The notes below the pieces were generated by a model. It was not told where the DNA came from. It worked only from the letters and a program-made list of their open reading frames with translations, and ran no database searches. A stretch of 64,000 nt of DNA from Polytrichum commune (Eukaryota > Streptophyta > Polytrichopsida > Polytrichales > Polytrichaceae): contig OX485804.1 of the NCBI GenBank assembly GCA_950295325.1, positions 61,162,533-61,226,532 of the forward strand, in the 5' to 3' direction. Of this stretch, positions 47,775 through 60,458 are shown piece by piece. Made by a program: the position numbers and the translations under genes. Numbering within the stretch: the first letter of the stretch is position 1; the number at the start of each line of letters is the position of its first letter.

Positions 47775-50700
47775 ATGTGTAGAATGCAGGCACAAATGGA
47801 GATGGTCGGACATAGGCTCTGGGCATCGACAATCTTATGTTGCTTGTTACTAGGTCAGGCGGGGGCTGACATTGCTCCTCCGGTGGAACAGTGTGATGCA
47901 ACAGGATGTAACCTCAGTAATGCTTACGGGACATGGCCAGACAGAATTCCTTGCGAGGTAAACCTTTTAGACCTGTTAGTGTGGGTAGAGGTTAGAGATC
48001 TACTGTGAATAGTTTTCTTGTTCAGAATTGCCGTTACTCAGGTGAGTATACCTCCTTATTATCTGAGCATTTGGAAGGAATACTTCTGAAGTAGGTAGAA
48101 ACTCCAGAGTCCACACCCCTGCTCTGAACTTTCTCATGAAATTTCAAGCACATCTATCAGTAATTAGGGAGTGACCTGAGATGTTTTCTTTTATCGTTCA
48201 AAGATGAGGACATGTAAAAAAATTTACTTCACTCGGTTGTGTGGTGATTCATTCCGCCCCACGCAGCAACACATGAACTCAATGACGTAGTCTGCAGTAA
48301 AAGGTTTCAAGTTGCCGGACTCCTTTCCTGGTGAAATTGCAAAAACAATTGGAGATAGAATTGGGTGAGATGCTTATAAGCTAATCAGTTGACACGCTCC
48401 TAATGAAATGTTGAGAATCTAGAAATGTCTGGCATTCAGACCGCCTAATTCATGCCATCGCAAAACCATGACTTTGGGTCTGAGGCTTCCAACATGCCGC
48501 ACAACAGTTGTAATGCAGATTACAGTGGGTTTAGACATGATTCTGCAAATGTAGGCTGTCTGGGTCAGGAATTCGCATTTGTAATATTCGTGCACTAAAG
48601 TCTGGACCTAGTGTAGCTTTGACATAGTGTAGATTTGACATCCGTTTATGGCGCTACACATGATCATCACCTCTCAGCTGATGATGGATCGCCCTACCAT
48701 ATTTTATTTCTGTTCAGAATTGTGACCATAATCCTGATCGAACGATGATAATGTTTTCTCCTTCACAACATGATGGTTTTGGATGATTGAAATGCGCCAG
48801 GAGGCTCTATTTGTGGTTCCTACAACCTACTGTCTGCAAGTGTAGGCTGTCTGAGTCGAGGATTCTCCTCTGTAATGTACATGCATAATATCCGGATCTA
48901 TCCCGCGACATAAATAGTTTAATGGCGCTGCACTTTATCATCATCTCTCATCTGATGATCCCCCTGGCATAAGTACTTTGTGCACAGAATTGTAATCATA
49001 GGCCTGATGTCCTATGAAATGGAGATGTCTCCTCATTCATAACATGATGACTTTGGGTGATTGAATTGCACCAGTAAACTCTAGTTTGTGGTTTACACAT
49101 CCTATTGTCTGCAAGTGTTGGCTGGCTAGGGTCAGGAGTTCTCGTCTATAATGTTCATGCACTAGAATCTGGATCTAGTATACCTCCGACATAAAGTTTA
49201 TGGTGCTGCACATGATCATCATCTCTCAGATGATGATCCCCCTACCATAATCTCATTGTATCCAAACTATTTGTAACCCTAGGCCTGATCACACATCAAA
49301 TGATGATGTGTCCTCATTCACAACATGATGGTTTTGGATATTTCTTGAATTGCACCTGCAGGCAGCTCTGGTGGTGCATCCGACCACCGAGGAAGAGATC
49401 GTCCACGCCGTTGCCACAGCGGTGGAAAACAAGCAGAAAATCAAGGTGTCTACCAAATCTGGTCACACCATCCCCAAGTTGGCATGCCCAGGGACGACTA
49501 ACTCCACCTCCGGATCCAGTCACGGTGTCATCATAAGCACCACAGACTACGCATCCATAGTGCAATTCGACATACCAGCAATGACTGTAACTGCACAGAG
49601 CGGAATCTTAATGCATGACCTAATTGAAGCCATCGGGAAACAAAACCTTGCACTTCCATTCACACCCTACTGGAACGCTGTGACACTGGGAGGCAGTCTA
49701 GCGACCGCGTCACATGGGAGCTCCCACTTTGGCAAAGGAGGCGCAGTTCACGAATATGTGATAGGATTGCGCTTGGTCATCCCTGCAACAGACTCTGAAG
49801 GCTTTGCGAAGGTTGTAGCCTTAACCCTTGAAGATGGAGATTTGATGAATGCAGCGAAGGTGTCGCTGGGAGTGCTCGGAGTTGTGTCGACGGTGACACT
49901 GCAATTGCAGGCTTTGTTCAAGCGCAACCTGACTTTGGAATATGCAGACACAGATGTTGGATTGGAGGACAAGATCTTCCAAGTGGCGGAGACTGTGGAG
50001 TTTGGTGATGTCACTTGGTTTCCTTCCTCACATCAGGTTGTGTACAGGATCGATCAGAGAGCTTCGGAGAGTGCACCTGGAGATGGTCTCAACCAATTCT
50101 ATGGGTTCCAGCCCAAGCTCGGTGTGGAGGTTGAGGTTGCGAGAGCCCTTGGTCAGTCTCCGATCCTGCAAACCCAGCACTAATTGAGGTGGATGTGTCT
50201 TGAATGGTTACTTTTTCCTACTAGCCCACTTGTCGTCTCATGTGCAACATGCGATTAGTACGCAATTAGTGCGATTAGTACGAGATGGTTGGCAAATCCG
50301 ATTGCGGGATCCACTTTCCTCATGTTAATTTTTCGGAGCTCATATGAATGTCTTGTTCATTGTTAGAAGTGAAGATTCTTATGCTCATTAAATGGTCATA
50401 TAGGTCCTCCCAATTATGTTGATTATGGAGTTGGGAATGGTCATCAAATTTGGAACATGTAGTGTCCAATTTTTTCAATAATGTGTCTTTCTGGTACCTA
50501 TTCTTGGAAAGTTCTTTCCTAACCGAATACCAATCCAATATAATTATTCGATTGAGATAAGTAACCAAATTAAGCACGTCTACCTTAAGGTAGATGTGTG
50601 TTGTTTGGATACTTTTCTCCCTACGTGCATTTGTTGTAGGATATGAAACACACAATTAGTGTGAGATGGTTTAGTAAATTAAATTGTGCTTGTAGTATTT

Positions 50701-52900
50701 GCATAATCATTTTTGGAGTTCATATGATTATCTTATCCTTATCAAAGTGAATATTCTCGTTGTCATACAAGTCTCCATCAATAATGTTTAGTATTGAGCC
50801 TAGAATCATTAGCACATTTTGAGCACGTAGTCCAATCTCTTGGTCACATATCCCCCCCCTCCCCCAACCCACTCTTTTCCAATTATGTTGATTATTGAGT
50901 CTACAATTGTTGAGAAGATTTAACACACAACCCAATCTATCTAAAGTGATCGCAATTTCTTTTGGTGTATGTCCTTAGATCATGACGTAACTAGCCCCCA
51001 CTTGAATATAGGTGTCCGATTATGATAAACAACTGAATTAGGCCCCCTTACTTTAGTACGAATTGTGTAACCGTTTCAGTGGAATTTGATACGGCTTGTA
51101 CTCACGATGACCTCATTTGGTATCTATCAGAGGTGACTTAGTCTTTTATATCTACCGAAGGGTCTGATAAGTGACTGCATAAGGATTTGGGCGAACCAAC
51201 CCATACACTCGTTCCTTGTTGGATGTCTAAACCCTTGCCTCCAAGGATCCAATGTACGGGTTGGTTCACCCCAACCATGCATAGGGCCCCCATACCTTAG
51301 GTCACAAATGACCTTTCTCGAGAACAACATAATGATAGAGAGATGAGACCCATATGGAGCATTCTAACTTAGGGATTGTTTACACCATGGACCATGAAGT
51401 CGTCCCAAGGCCCTAGAACTCGTCCCGGGACCACTTTGATTTACACCAAAGGAAAAAATGACCGAATGACTATAAAGTTTGAAGTCCCCAAAAGATATAT
51501 TTAAGGCCTACATTATCCATTGAAAAGGTCCAAAGGGTTTTACGGTGGGAGAGGCAAAAGAGGTGCTCTAGTAAGAAAAAGACCTCAAAAGCTCATGGTA
51601 GAGAATATTATTATAATCAATTCTGAATGAAATTATTTTTTTGGAGAAGAGAAGAAGAAGAGAAGAGAAGACAGAAGACCAATCAACCTTGATTTCTATT
51701 TTCCAAAACTGCCCTTTCTGAGCATTTTTTTTAAAAAATCAACAAATTCACTTTTTGGTGGAAGGTCATTCTTCTTGATCCACATTCGGTTTACACCTAG
51801 TGAGAGACCCAAAGGCTTTGTAAATTGATTTTTTAGAAATCGGACCATAGAAGTCAGACCATGGAAAAAGGCCATCTTTCATGGTCCGACTTCATGATCC
51901 ATGGTGTAAATCAGCCCTTTAGTGCCCCTTGAGAATTCACATAAAGACTGGAAGCCATTTGTGTAAAAAGTTTCTCATGTGATCTCTGTGCCAGCTCAAA
52001 TCTGCGTTAATTATTAACCGCAATCTGTTGTTTGTAGAGGAAAGCGGAGAGATACTAAAGGACCGCGACGCCAAATGCTTGCTTGCCAAAGTAACTTTAC
52101 TGGGACAAGTCGCGGTTGGGTTTGGGTATGAAAAAGTCGCCGGCCATGGTTTCGAAGGCTTCCCGGTGATCGGGCATCAGCACCACATGCAATCTTCAAG
52201 CGGCTGTGAGAGGAGCACCCGTTCCGATTACTATTGCCCTTGGGACCGACGGATCAAAGGGCTCCGGTTTTTTGAAGAGTCGGCCGCAGTCCCGATGCGG
52301 AATTTGAGAGAGTTCATCAGGGACATCAAGTCCCTCCGGGACGCAGCTCACCCACTCGGCTTCTGCGGGTTGGACATTTACACCGGGTTTCTCATCCGCT
52401 TCGTGAAGGCTTCGAGCGGTGCATTTCTGGGTGCCCAAGAGGACGTGGCCATGGTGGACTTCACGTTCTACCGAGCTGGGGACGCAAAGACACCCCGGCT
52501 AGATATGGATCTATTTGACGAGATTGAACAGATTGCGTTCTACAAGTACGGGGCGAAGCCACACTGGGGGAAGAACCGAAACTACCCGTTCTATGGAGTT
52601 GGCAGGAGCTACCGTGACATCGATAAGTTCCTTGCTGTCCGGGATAGGTTTGATCCTGAAGGCTTCTTCTCCAGTGAATGGTCCGATGAAATTCTTGGCG
52701 TTTCTGATGATGTAGCCTCCGAATCGCGGCAACCTTATTGTGCACTTGAAGGGTTGTGTGTGTGCAGCGAAGACGTACATTGTGCTCCTGAGAAGGAGTA
52801 TTATTGTCGGCCGGGAAGGATATACTCTGACGCAAAAGTTTGTCGCTTCGAGGACATCTCCACTCGCAAATCTCTTATAAAAATGAGCGTAGATAGTTAG
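47775..52900 (+). CDS. L-gulonolactone oxidase-like FAD oxidoreductase
   Basis: Exons are 47775-47957, 49362-50151 and 52038-52900 (introns with GTAAAC...TGCAG and GTCAGT...TTGTAG), giving about 611 residues from the first in-frame ATG. ATG at 47796 is an alternative. The N-terminus has a hydrophobic signal peptide (STILCCLLLGQAGA) and the plant-type GCNLSNAYGTWPDRIPC. The FAD-binding part shows KVSTKSGHTIPKLACPG, ALPFTPYWNAVTLGGSLATA and SHGSSHFGKGGAVHEYV. The C-terminal ALO part has PHWGKNRN (HWxK motif) and the Cys-rich tail ALEGLCVCSEDVHCAPE. Family members oxidise L-gulono-1,4-lactone or similar lactones toward ascorbate and are probably secreted in plants. The exon 2-3 junction reads ARALEESGEILKD, matching the family. 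Both introns carry repeats. Confidence 0.92.
48465..49361 (+). repeat. Tandem repeats in intron 1 of the oxidase gene
   Basis: Units of about 272-280 bp begin near 48769, 49041 and 49322 with AACATGATG(G/A)(T/C)TTTGG, and an older one begins near 48465. Shared blocks are CTGCAAGTGTAGGCTGTCTG, GACATAAA and ATCATCATCTCTCA. Each unit ends with a GAATTGCACC(A/T)G-like segment that in the last copy is the true splice acceptor of exon 2. Confidence 0.8.
50330..51030 (+). repeat. Two R1 copies in intron 2
   Basis: 50330-50560 and 50700-51030 each carry the R1 blocks (GTCATA..AGGTC / CAAGTCTCC, GAGCACGTAGTCCAATCTCT, CTTGAATATAGGTGTCC). Both lie inside intron 2 of the oxidase gene and are oriented like copy 3. 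Confidence 0.65.
51371..51918 (+). mobile_element. TIR element R3, full-length copy
   Basis: The left end AGGGATTGTTTACACCATGG and the right end CCATGGTGTAAATCAGCCCT are inverted repeats that extend through GACCATGAAGTCG. The 548-bp non-coding element lies in intron 2, shortly before exon 3. A truncated relative is at 13177-13378. The target duplication is not clear. Confidence 0.7.
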
Positions 52901-54474
52901 GGGCTTGCCTAAGCGAGCGACACATGGTGGTCGAGCAAGTGGCCTGTGGCAACCTCTTGTCACATTGCAAATCCAACTGCACAGTCAAAGTAGATAATGA
53001 ATCTTGCCAATTCGTAATTCATATGTACGGGGTGTCATGTGCCAGATGACACATGAAGAACTAGTTCAGCACAAATTAGAAGGTGGAGAAGTGCGTTTGG
53101 AGGGTATGAATGTTTCACCAGCCTAAAACCGGGCATCATTTGACAATCTCAATTTCCGCAAATTCTTGAGATGGAGAAACCACTGTAACCCAGATTGAAC
53201 TCAATAAACAGTCTGCCATGTTTCAGATCTCCAATCAAAGTCCACTCATGATGTGAAGAGAGCTCACGGCCATTTGGTCAAATATCGACATGAAATTCCA
53301 CTAATTTGTTTTGTGTTTATTGTCCCCATTATAGTTGGTCGATCATCCGACTTCTGGACAACAACTCCCTTCTGCTCTTGTATTCATCCACAAAGCATAC
53401 CATCCATTACCTCCAGTTGATGTCTATGAGCACATGGATGTGCCCCATTAACGCCTTGAGTACGAGGGTGCATAACATTATTCAACGACGTGAGCCCTCA
53501 AAATATAACACTAAGATGTTGTGAGTTCAATTTGAATATGAGTCTCTTGGTGTAACTTTTCGAGCATCTCACTCGTATATACTAAGCTCCCTGTAACGAG
53601 AGCTGAACACTAAGTAATGTTCTAGTGTCCTACTACACAGAGAGGGAATTATCATATATGAGAGTACGTACCTCTCATTCATCCAACATTAAAGCCTTGA
53701 AATAGTATGTAGCTCAGAAGTTACTTGAATTGATTTGACAGTGGAATTAGCTTCAGAGACACCATGTTAGTATACTTGAGAACATTTGAGATAAATCAAC
53801 CACAAGCCTATGAAGGTCAAGTTTTTATGTTGGATGGATAAAAGGTACGCTCATATATGATAATTCCCGCTTTCCTTCTGCTACTATTGCAGCTTGGAAG
53901 TTGGCACTCCTCCCCCCAACAACAACAAAAGTTATTTCTCCTTGAAAAATAAAGAAAGGTTACACCCCACTTCATACTCTTCTGAATTGTTACTGTCAAC
54001 ATGCAATTCCATGGGCCATGGATGTTGGCTTTCTTGGTATCGGTTACCAATCTTACTCACTACATTGCAATAGCCTTCAAAGGATGCAACATTGTTTATG
54101 GTATTCGAGTTCATAAGCATCGTATCAAAAGGCCCTTTATTACTTAGAAAATCCAATTTTTCAATGAGAAAGTCATGGATTTTTTTTTAAAAAAAAATAA
54201 AAAATCATCCATAGCATGTAATTCATTGTTTGTATCAAACAAACAAAGAAAGACAAGAACATGATAACTTAGTCACAATCCAAAGGGAAAACTTAAGGGA
54301 GTCCATGAGTGCTTCAAGAACTTTCAGTTTATAAAACCTAGAACTCAAATACAAACCCTAACAAGAATGGATAAGGTAGTCGTTGAGGACTATTATCATA
54401 TGACAACAATGAATGAAAATGTGAATTGGACAAGACTAACACATCTATTATAAAATCAATTTTTAGGCTTAGGG
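52901..54474. other. Downstream of oxidase gene
   Basis: The 3' UTR probably lies in the first few hundred bases. The rest is AT-rich and has no recognised feature. A weak tRNA-like B-box (GAGTTCAATTT) near 53523 is not convincing. Confidence 0.4.
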
Positions 54475-54645
54475 CCCCCTTTTGTACATTTACCTTTACT
54501 TCAAAATTCTTATTGGCCTTTCTAAATGTACATGCAGGGGGAAAAAAATACCTCTCCCTTATGTATACTATGTAACTCAATGCCTAAATCAATACCCTTT
54601 CTTACACTCATTAGTTCGTACATTGTATGAAGAGTCCAACCCCTG
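54475..54645 (-). repeat. R2 fragment, copy 2
   Basis: The reverse strand matches the left end and first 160 bp of the element at 9199-9904: GGACTCTTCATAC, ACGAACTAATG, GGGAGAGGTATT and AATGTACAAAAGGGGG. The inner break is near 54475. Confidence 0.6.
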
Positions 54646-55392
54646 GGGTTCTTTCAGCAAATAGTACCTAGGCCATTATTATGTTTAAACTATGTATCAC
54701 AACAACCTTCACATGAACAAAGAAATGTAGCTTTGCCACAAGAGGCTCTTGTGTAAAATGACATTTTGATTGTTTGGAATAATCAATGTTTATATGAATG
54801 AAGATGTTGATGGTTTGTTGTTAGATATTGGAAGAGTATTTGGGAGTTTAAATACAATCGACAAGAGAAATCTGAAAATGGAAAATATTCTTATGTTGGT
54901 ATAAAAAAGAAACCAACAACAAGTGAACATGTGATTAAACTAATCATTTGATGGTAGACTTAGAAGCAATAATTGCATTAGCTTCTATGACATATATTGT
55001 AAACTTAGGTTCTTATGAGTGTCATCAAGAAATGAAAAGAGTCTTCAACGATTTTATTGTTGTATGCTAGGTTTTTACATTATACATATGATAGGGGTTG
55101 ATTGTTATTCAGAATTTATTTGTATATTTATGTTAATGATCATATATGAATGTAAAGTTCTATGTATACATATTGTCACTTGTATTTTTACATTGAAATT
55201 GTATGTGTATTGCAAGATTTTACCCAAAAAAAAAACTTGTAGATAAGTGGTTTTATAGTATGTTCCAAACACATGTGATTCTTGGTTTTACTGAAACGTG
55301 CACCCCCCGGGATTTTAGAATATAGGTTGGAAGAAGATTCAATGAAGTTGATGTTTGGGCCTTATAGATGTGGTAGTTAGAGACTACACACC
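54646..55392. other. Intergenic, nothing recognised
   Basis: AT-rich DNA between two R2 fragments, with no frame or repeat that I can name. Confidence 0.4.
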
Positions 55393-55745
55393 CGGGGGGT
55401 GGACTCTTCATTGGAAACCTAATTGATGTACACGGTGACTCTGAAATAAAATCTCCCTATATACATGAACGTTTATAAAGAAAGAAAGAAATATATGTAC
55501 TAACAATAGGCTAGAAAATGCACTCATGTATTTACACTAACCTTGTCATTTTAATGATGAATGCCTACACTACGTACACAAAATATAAATTATGAGATTA
55601 ACGGGATATAACTCATAGTAAAATAATCCTAATTTGGATGAAATAAGGTAAATTAGATGAAACTAGCACATTTTATGTCAATTTTGCTATGTATGCTAAT
55701 GCCTCAAATAATACCCCCTTCCTACACTCATGTTCGTTAGTATGT
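55393..55745 (-). repeat. R2 fragment, copy 3
   Basis: It starts with the R2 terminus GGGGTGGACTCTTCATTGG and ends near the TTCGTTAGTATGTGG block that lies inside the other R2 end. It is an internally deleted and truncated copy relative to 9199-9904. Confidence 0.55.
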
Positions 55746-56456
55746 GGTTATTTATTCAGCTGAGTGACTAGGTTGGATGGGGTCAGGAATATGTCATGTA
55801 AGGTGCTAGAATTAAATCTTACGGATGCTTGTCAGTAAGAAATTCAACCTGAAAAACAAGTGAGATTCGAGTGACGCACTATCATTAATTTTTTTGTTAG
55901 AAGGCGAGAACGACAAATAGCAGGTGAATTGACTTCATTGTTTTTCATGGATTCCTAAAGAAGGTCCACAGCGATATTGTGTATTTTGACAAATCACACA
56001 TCAAATTTGACATTGTTGCAAAGATATGGGGGATCTCTTCATGTTTTCAATACAAATGCTTGAAAAACACTACAATGTTCTTTCTAATCCTTGCAATGAC
56101 GTTAGCAAAAATCATGTTATTTCAGACCCAAAAAGTGAAGCAATTTTTCCTGCACTCAAACTTTAAAAAATAAAAATGCAACCGCTTGATGTTGATTGAT
56201 TGCATATCAAAACCTACTCTCCTAAAATTAAAACGAACTGACAACATTTGCTACTAAATCATGTGATCTACAACCATTTCAGATTGATTTTTTTTTTCAA
56301 ATTTTAATCCCACCGACTAGATTTTGCCTTGAAAGATGCTGGGACACTTCAAAAAATGGGGCTCGTGCCTAATCCGGGCTTGGGTACCCCTGCATTACCA
56401 TCATTTTCCTATCCAATTACGATAAGGATGCCATCCTAATCATCTACCACTCCTTC
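55746..56456. other. Intergenic, nothing recognised
   Basis: No frame or repeat end was identified. Confidence 0.4.
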
Positions 56457-56791
56457 CACTAGTACAAAACATTGTGGAAAAAGAATCGCAATCGTTTTCC
56501 ATTGCGGTTCTTTTGACCAGCCTGCTTTGCAGTCATGAAATGACTGCACCTTTATTCTTTTGGTATATCAATTGAAATTTTAGGAATTTGGGGGCTTGTA
56601 GTATACCGTTGGAAAGGTATTTTCAATACCTATCCAGCAATGTATGACACGCCGTGAAAATTTTAATGTTACAGTCGCGAAACAAAAAGAAAAATTTGTA
56701 GTCATTTAGCAACAACATATCAAGGTGGTCAAAAGAACCACGATGAGAAAATGACTACGGTTCTTTTTTTTTGCATAGTTTTCTATTAGGG
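56457..56791. mobile_element. CACTA-like miniature element
   Basis: The left end CACTAGTACAAAACATTG and the right end (reverse strand CCCTAATAGAAAACTATG) begin an inverted repeat of about 60 bp that includes GGTTCTTTTGACCA on both arms. TTC flanks both ends, fitting the 3-bp duplication of CACTA elements. The 335-bp interior is non-coding. Confidence 0.65.
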
Positions 56792-58216
56792 TTCCATGTT
56801 ACTTCATGGCTGGTGCCAAATTCTATTACCTCTACAAGAAACCAAAAGATGTGATGATGTCCCCACTTGTGCGTGCGTCCCGCATGTGTACAAGACTCCC
56901 AAGCGCTCCTCACATTCGGTCCACCACATCCACACCTCGCATGTTTGCAGTGTGCTCCAAATGCATGGGAGATGTATCGATCTACACTTGTAACACTTTT
57001 CCATTAATTTACATAATAATGAATCACGTTGAATAATCATGCCACAACCTTAAGGACCTTATTTTTATTACTAGTGAGAAATGTATCAAGTTGATATCCA
57101 CATGAGACTTTGAAACCATATGATCATTGAGGTATTGTGACCTTCCCACCCTCTAACATGAATGGTAGTGAGTGTGGGGACAACATACCTATTTCTCATC
57201 CATACAACTCACTGCACATATTTTACATTTCTCATGCATATGCCATAAAAGAAGTCTCTTGTGGGTTTTTGGAAAGTACTTGTACGATTCACCAAACAAC
57301 ATCCTTTGAACAATTACATACCATCGTAATCATACCTTAGTACATCATACCATACCATTCTAAAGTTACGTTTGTTCAGTGTCATTATGTGAAAACTTAT
57401 ACACATCAAGTTGTTATTTATGGCCAAAAATAGCACCAGGTTGGCAATGTTGGTAAAAACTCATATAATCATTTATTTTATTTTACTTTTTTGTTTGTCA
57501 ACACTTTTGACAACCCAACTCTACCCGGGCTCTATCCTTGCATATTGTTTACATGGTATGAATCAAGAAAACAGTAGAACTGTGAGGCTCTATCCTTTAC
57601 TATGAAAGACTACAATTATAGTTGTCCACTTTGCTCATGCCAATCCATGGTTATTTACTATACCAAACTTTTCTTGGATTTTGTGCACCTTCTTCTCAAA
57701 TGCAGGTCAAGGATTTTGATATCACCCGAAATTTTTAGAATAAATAATCAAGAACTGCCAAAATAACTATAGTTAACTAGATTTCTTTCAATGCATTTTA
57801 GGGAGCAATTATAGTTCTATATATACACATATACATATATAATTATAGTTAACATCCACATTAAATAAAGTGGACCAAAAATAACAAGAACAAGTAACGT
57901 CCAAGTGTGAACGCAAAGTGGTTAGGAAATTTGCTCTTGAAACGAAGAAGTTGATGCATAGTCTCTGTCCTACAGACAGAGCCAAAAATATACACCATGA
58001 TTCCTATACATTAGTCACGGGCATACATACTTGCATAAAAAATTGGAATTATCATTAGCATGTTCAACCCCGTGACCTCCCATGCAAGAATGAAGGCCAC
58101 ATGACCCCGAAACATGCAGAGAGGTCCAGACACTGGGTCGTAATGGAAATCACGAGGGAGGCGCTTCATGTGCTCTGTCATTGAACCGCTTTTTATGAGA
58201 GTCGGGTGCACCATAA
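56792..58216. other. Intergenic, nothing recognised
   Basis: Short frames only. A TATATATACACATATACATATATA stretch near 57820 is low complexity. Confidence 0.4.
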
Positions 58217-58723
58217 GGGCCACTTCACACATGAGACTGAGAGCCCGTGACCATTACACTTCAAGCACTCTCATTGGTGGAAAAGGTGGAGCCGGTGCCA
58301 AGTTCGTTGCTTCACACTACGCTCGAGGGACCAACGGAGTGTATAAGTGAATGCAAGATGGATTTAGAGTCTACATGGATTCCTGCATGGCATTGAATGG
58401 ATCATGTTTCGTGGTCACTTGGATTGTTTTCAAAACCCACCTCTTGGAGGTAGGCCTAACACAAAAACAGGAGACCATGGCACTCCGAATGTTCACAACT
58501 GTTGATTTATTCTATTTTATCATGTGTGAGGACCCTCGTGAATAGAAATTCATTGGAATAGCATTTAGTTTGGGGTCCGGTCACATATGACTTCACATTA
58601 CACTTGACGGTTCGTGACCACATTGCATGATGTTGGAGGTGTCTTGAGACGGCCTTTGAACACTTTCTTTTGGGCTCTCACAATTTCATGGTCACGCCTC
58701 TTGGCTAGTGTGTGAAGTGGCCC
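58217..58723 (+). mobile_element. Tourist/Harbinger-like MITE, copy 2
   Basis: The ends GGGCCACTTCACACATGAGA and TGTGTGAAGTGGCCC are inverted repeats, flanked by TAA on both sides. It is closely similar to 34801-35291 in the same orientation. Confidence 0.85.
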
Positions 58724-58807
58724 TAAGCACTGAGCCAAGCGATAGGCTAACCCACAAACTCAACGTAATTAATCTCTTGGCGTGTGGGGGGGGATTTGCT
58801 GGACCTA

Positions 58808-59239
58808 AGGTAGAAATACCATAACCCGTTAACCACCCTTTAGCTGTGCACTAGACCGCCGTCATAATGGTGAAGTGCCATTTCTAAAACCGATCATGGC
58901 TCAGCGGCAACTTCAATGCGTGTACACTTAGTGTAGCCAATGGGAGTCAAGTGTTAATGTACTCATGAGATAACCGATTTAGGCGATGTTTTGTATGGAA
59001 ATGCGGATTATCGTGTTCGGTGTAGGGAGAATCTAGTGAACGAGTAGGGGTTTGGACAACTTTCCACTTTGAAAAATTGTCGCATTTTTTGTATAGGACA
59101 AAAAAACATGAAACAACTTGCATCATTCTTCATGAATTAATCCTTCTCGTCAGTCTATCTTGGAAAATGATCTCATGATTGTCAGACCAGATCTTCAAAG
59201 CGAAACACCTTATTTTCACAGGTTATGGTATTTCTACCT
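58808..59239 (-). mobile_element. MITE with TA target site, copy 2
   Basis: It has the same termini as 33471-33891 (AGGTAGAAATACCATAACC and its complement), flanked by TA on both sides, with the body inverted relative to copy 1. It is 432 bp long. Confidence 0.85.
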
Positions 59240-60247
59240 TACCTCCACGTGCTGTAGCCGTTGCGGGTGGGTGGTCTATACATCCAGAGGACAGGACGCT
59301 TCTCAGCAGTGGGTAAGAATTGATTGAAGAATGAGGGCAGAGTGAGCAGGCGAATTCCTAACAGACAGAGTTGTTGTTGGTTAGGTGTTAGAAATTCATC
59401 ACCTCACCGATTGTTCGGGCTGCCATCATGGTGGAATTCGACGCAGATTCGGTTAGTTTCGGTTAGTTTCGGTGGATTGCTTGCTCAAGTTGCGATCCAC
59501 CGTACTCAAATGCATGTGCATTTCGGCCATAAGTTGTTGATCTGTTGTTGTTGTTGATTCAATCACTGCAGCAGGGGGAGTCAATGGAGCAGGTTGCTGA
59601 TATATAATTTGGACGATGCGCAACAAGTGCCCGGACAAACATGGTACACTGTCGATGGTGTTTAGTGTCGCATGCGTAATAAATTTCACTTACCCTCTTT
59701 TGAGACATATGCAAGGTTATACCTTAGATTAACAACTTCATCATAAGTGTCACCTCGTGACACTTGGCGTTCAAGTGCGCTTATTAATATCTTGGCATAA
59801 GTATGATCAAAAGAATTAACTTATGAGGTGCATGTCTATGTTGCATAATGGTCTACAAGTTGACCAAAGTGTACAGAAAAGACACTTGTTGTAAGTATGC
59901 TCAAGAATATCTTCCTCTTGCATACTAAAATGTAAACACACGACACTTGCCATTAGTACACTCAAAAACATCTTCCCCTTGCATACTAAAACGCAAGACT
60001 ATAATCATCTAAAGCATCCCAATGTGCTACTCTAAATGTCATAATATAGATATTTTTTTCACTTCAAAAAGTTACTTATGTTGACAAGTGCAATCATATT
60101 GACAATTAACGGGCATGACACTTTGAGATTTTTAGGCCCTTCGCAAATTGTGTACGTGATACTAAATACCACAAGCGTGTAGTACCCAAATGAAGGGACT
60201 GGTCAACCACAACAAAAATTCCCTACAACAAAGAGTTTAATAGAATT
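59240..60247. other. Intergenic, nothing recognised
   Basis: 59300-59700 has a few short frames and a GGTTAGTTTC doublet, but no domain. 59870-60000 has a duplicated GACACTTG..TACTCAA(A/G)AA(C/T)ATCTTCC segment. Confidence 0.4.
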
Positions 60248-60458
60248 GGTCCGAGATGATCCCTAAACTACCGGATGATGGTAGAGAGATACCCCAATCT
60301 CAAGGAAGAGGTTGGCAGTTCGAATCCCGACTGTGAAATATGCTCTCTACATGACAGAAAACTTGCCAGGTGGTCAACTGCTTCTTGTGCTTTAGCGCTG
60401 GCCTGTCCACCTTCTGTCTAAAAAATCTTTTTTTTTTTTTTTTTTTTTAAAAAAAAAA
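60248..60458 (+). mobile_element. tRNA-derived SINE
   Basis: It is flanked by GTTTAATAGAATT (60235-60247) and GTTTCATAGAATT (60459-60471), a 13-bp duplication with one mismatch. The head has a tRNA D-arm-like GATGGTAGAGAG and a B-box-like GCAGTTCGAATCCCGAC spaced as in tRNA genes. The tail is a T run followed by an A run. Such elements move with LINE proteins and are transcribed by RNA polymerase III. Confidence 0.8.

Noticed and set aside
49314-49565. Minus-strand open frame across oxidase exon 2
   Set aside because: It is a shadow of the well-supported plus-strand exon.
50152-50183. Continuation of oxidase exon 2 to the TAA at 50181
   Set aside because: The donor GTCAGT at 50152 joins to 52038 in phase and restores the family sequence; the read-through tail does not match the family.
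53455-53560. A possible tRNA or SINE (GAGTTCAATTT box)
   Set aside because: It does not fold into a cloverleaf by eye and has no A-box or tail.
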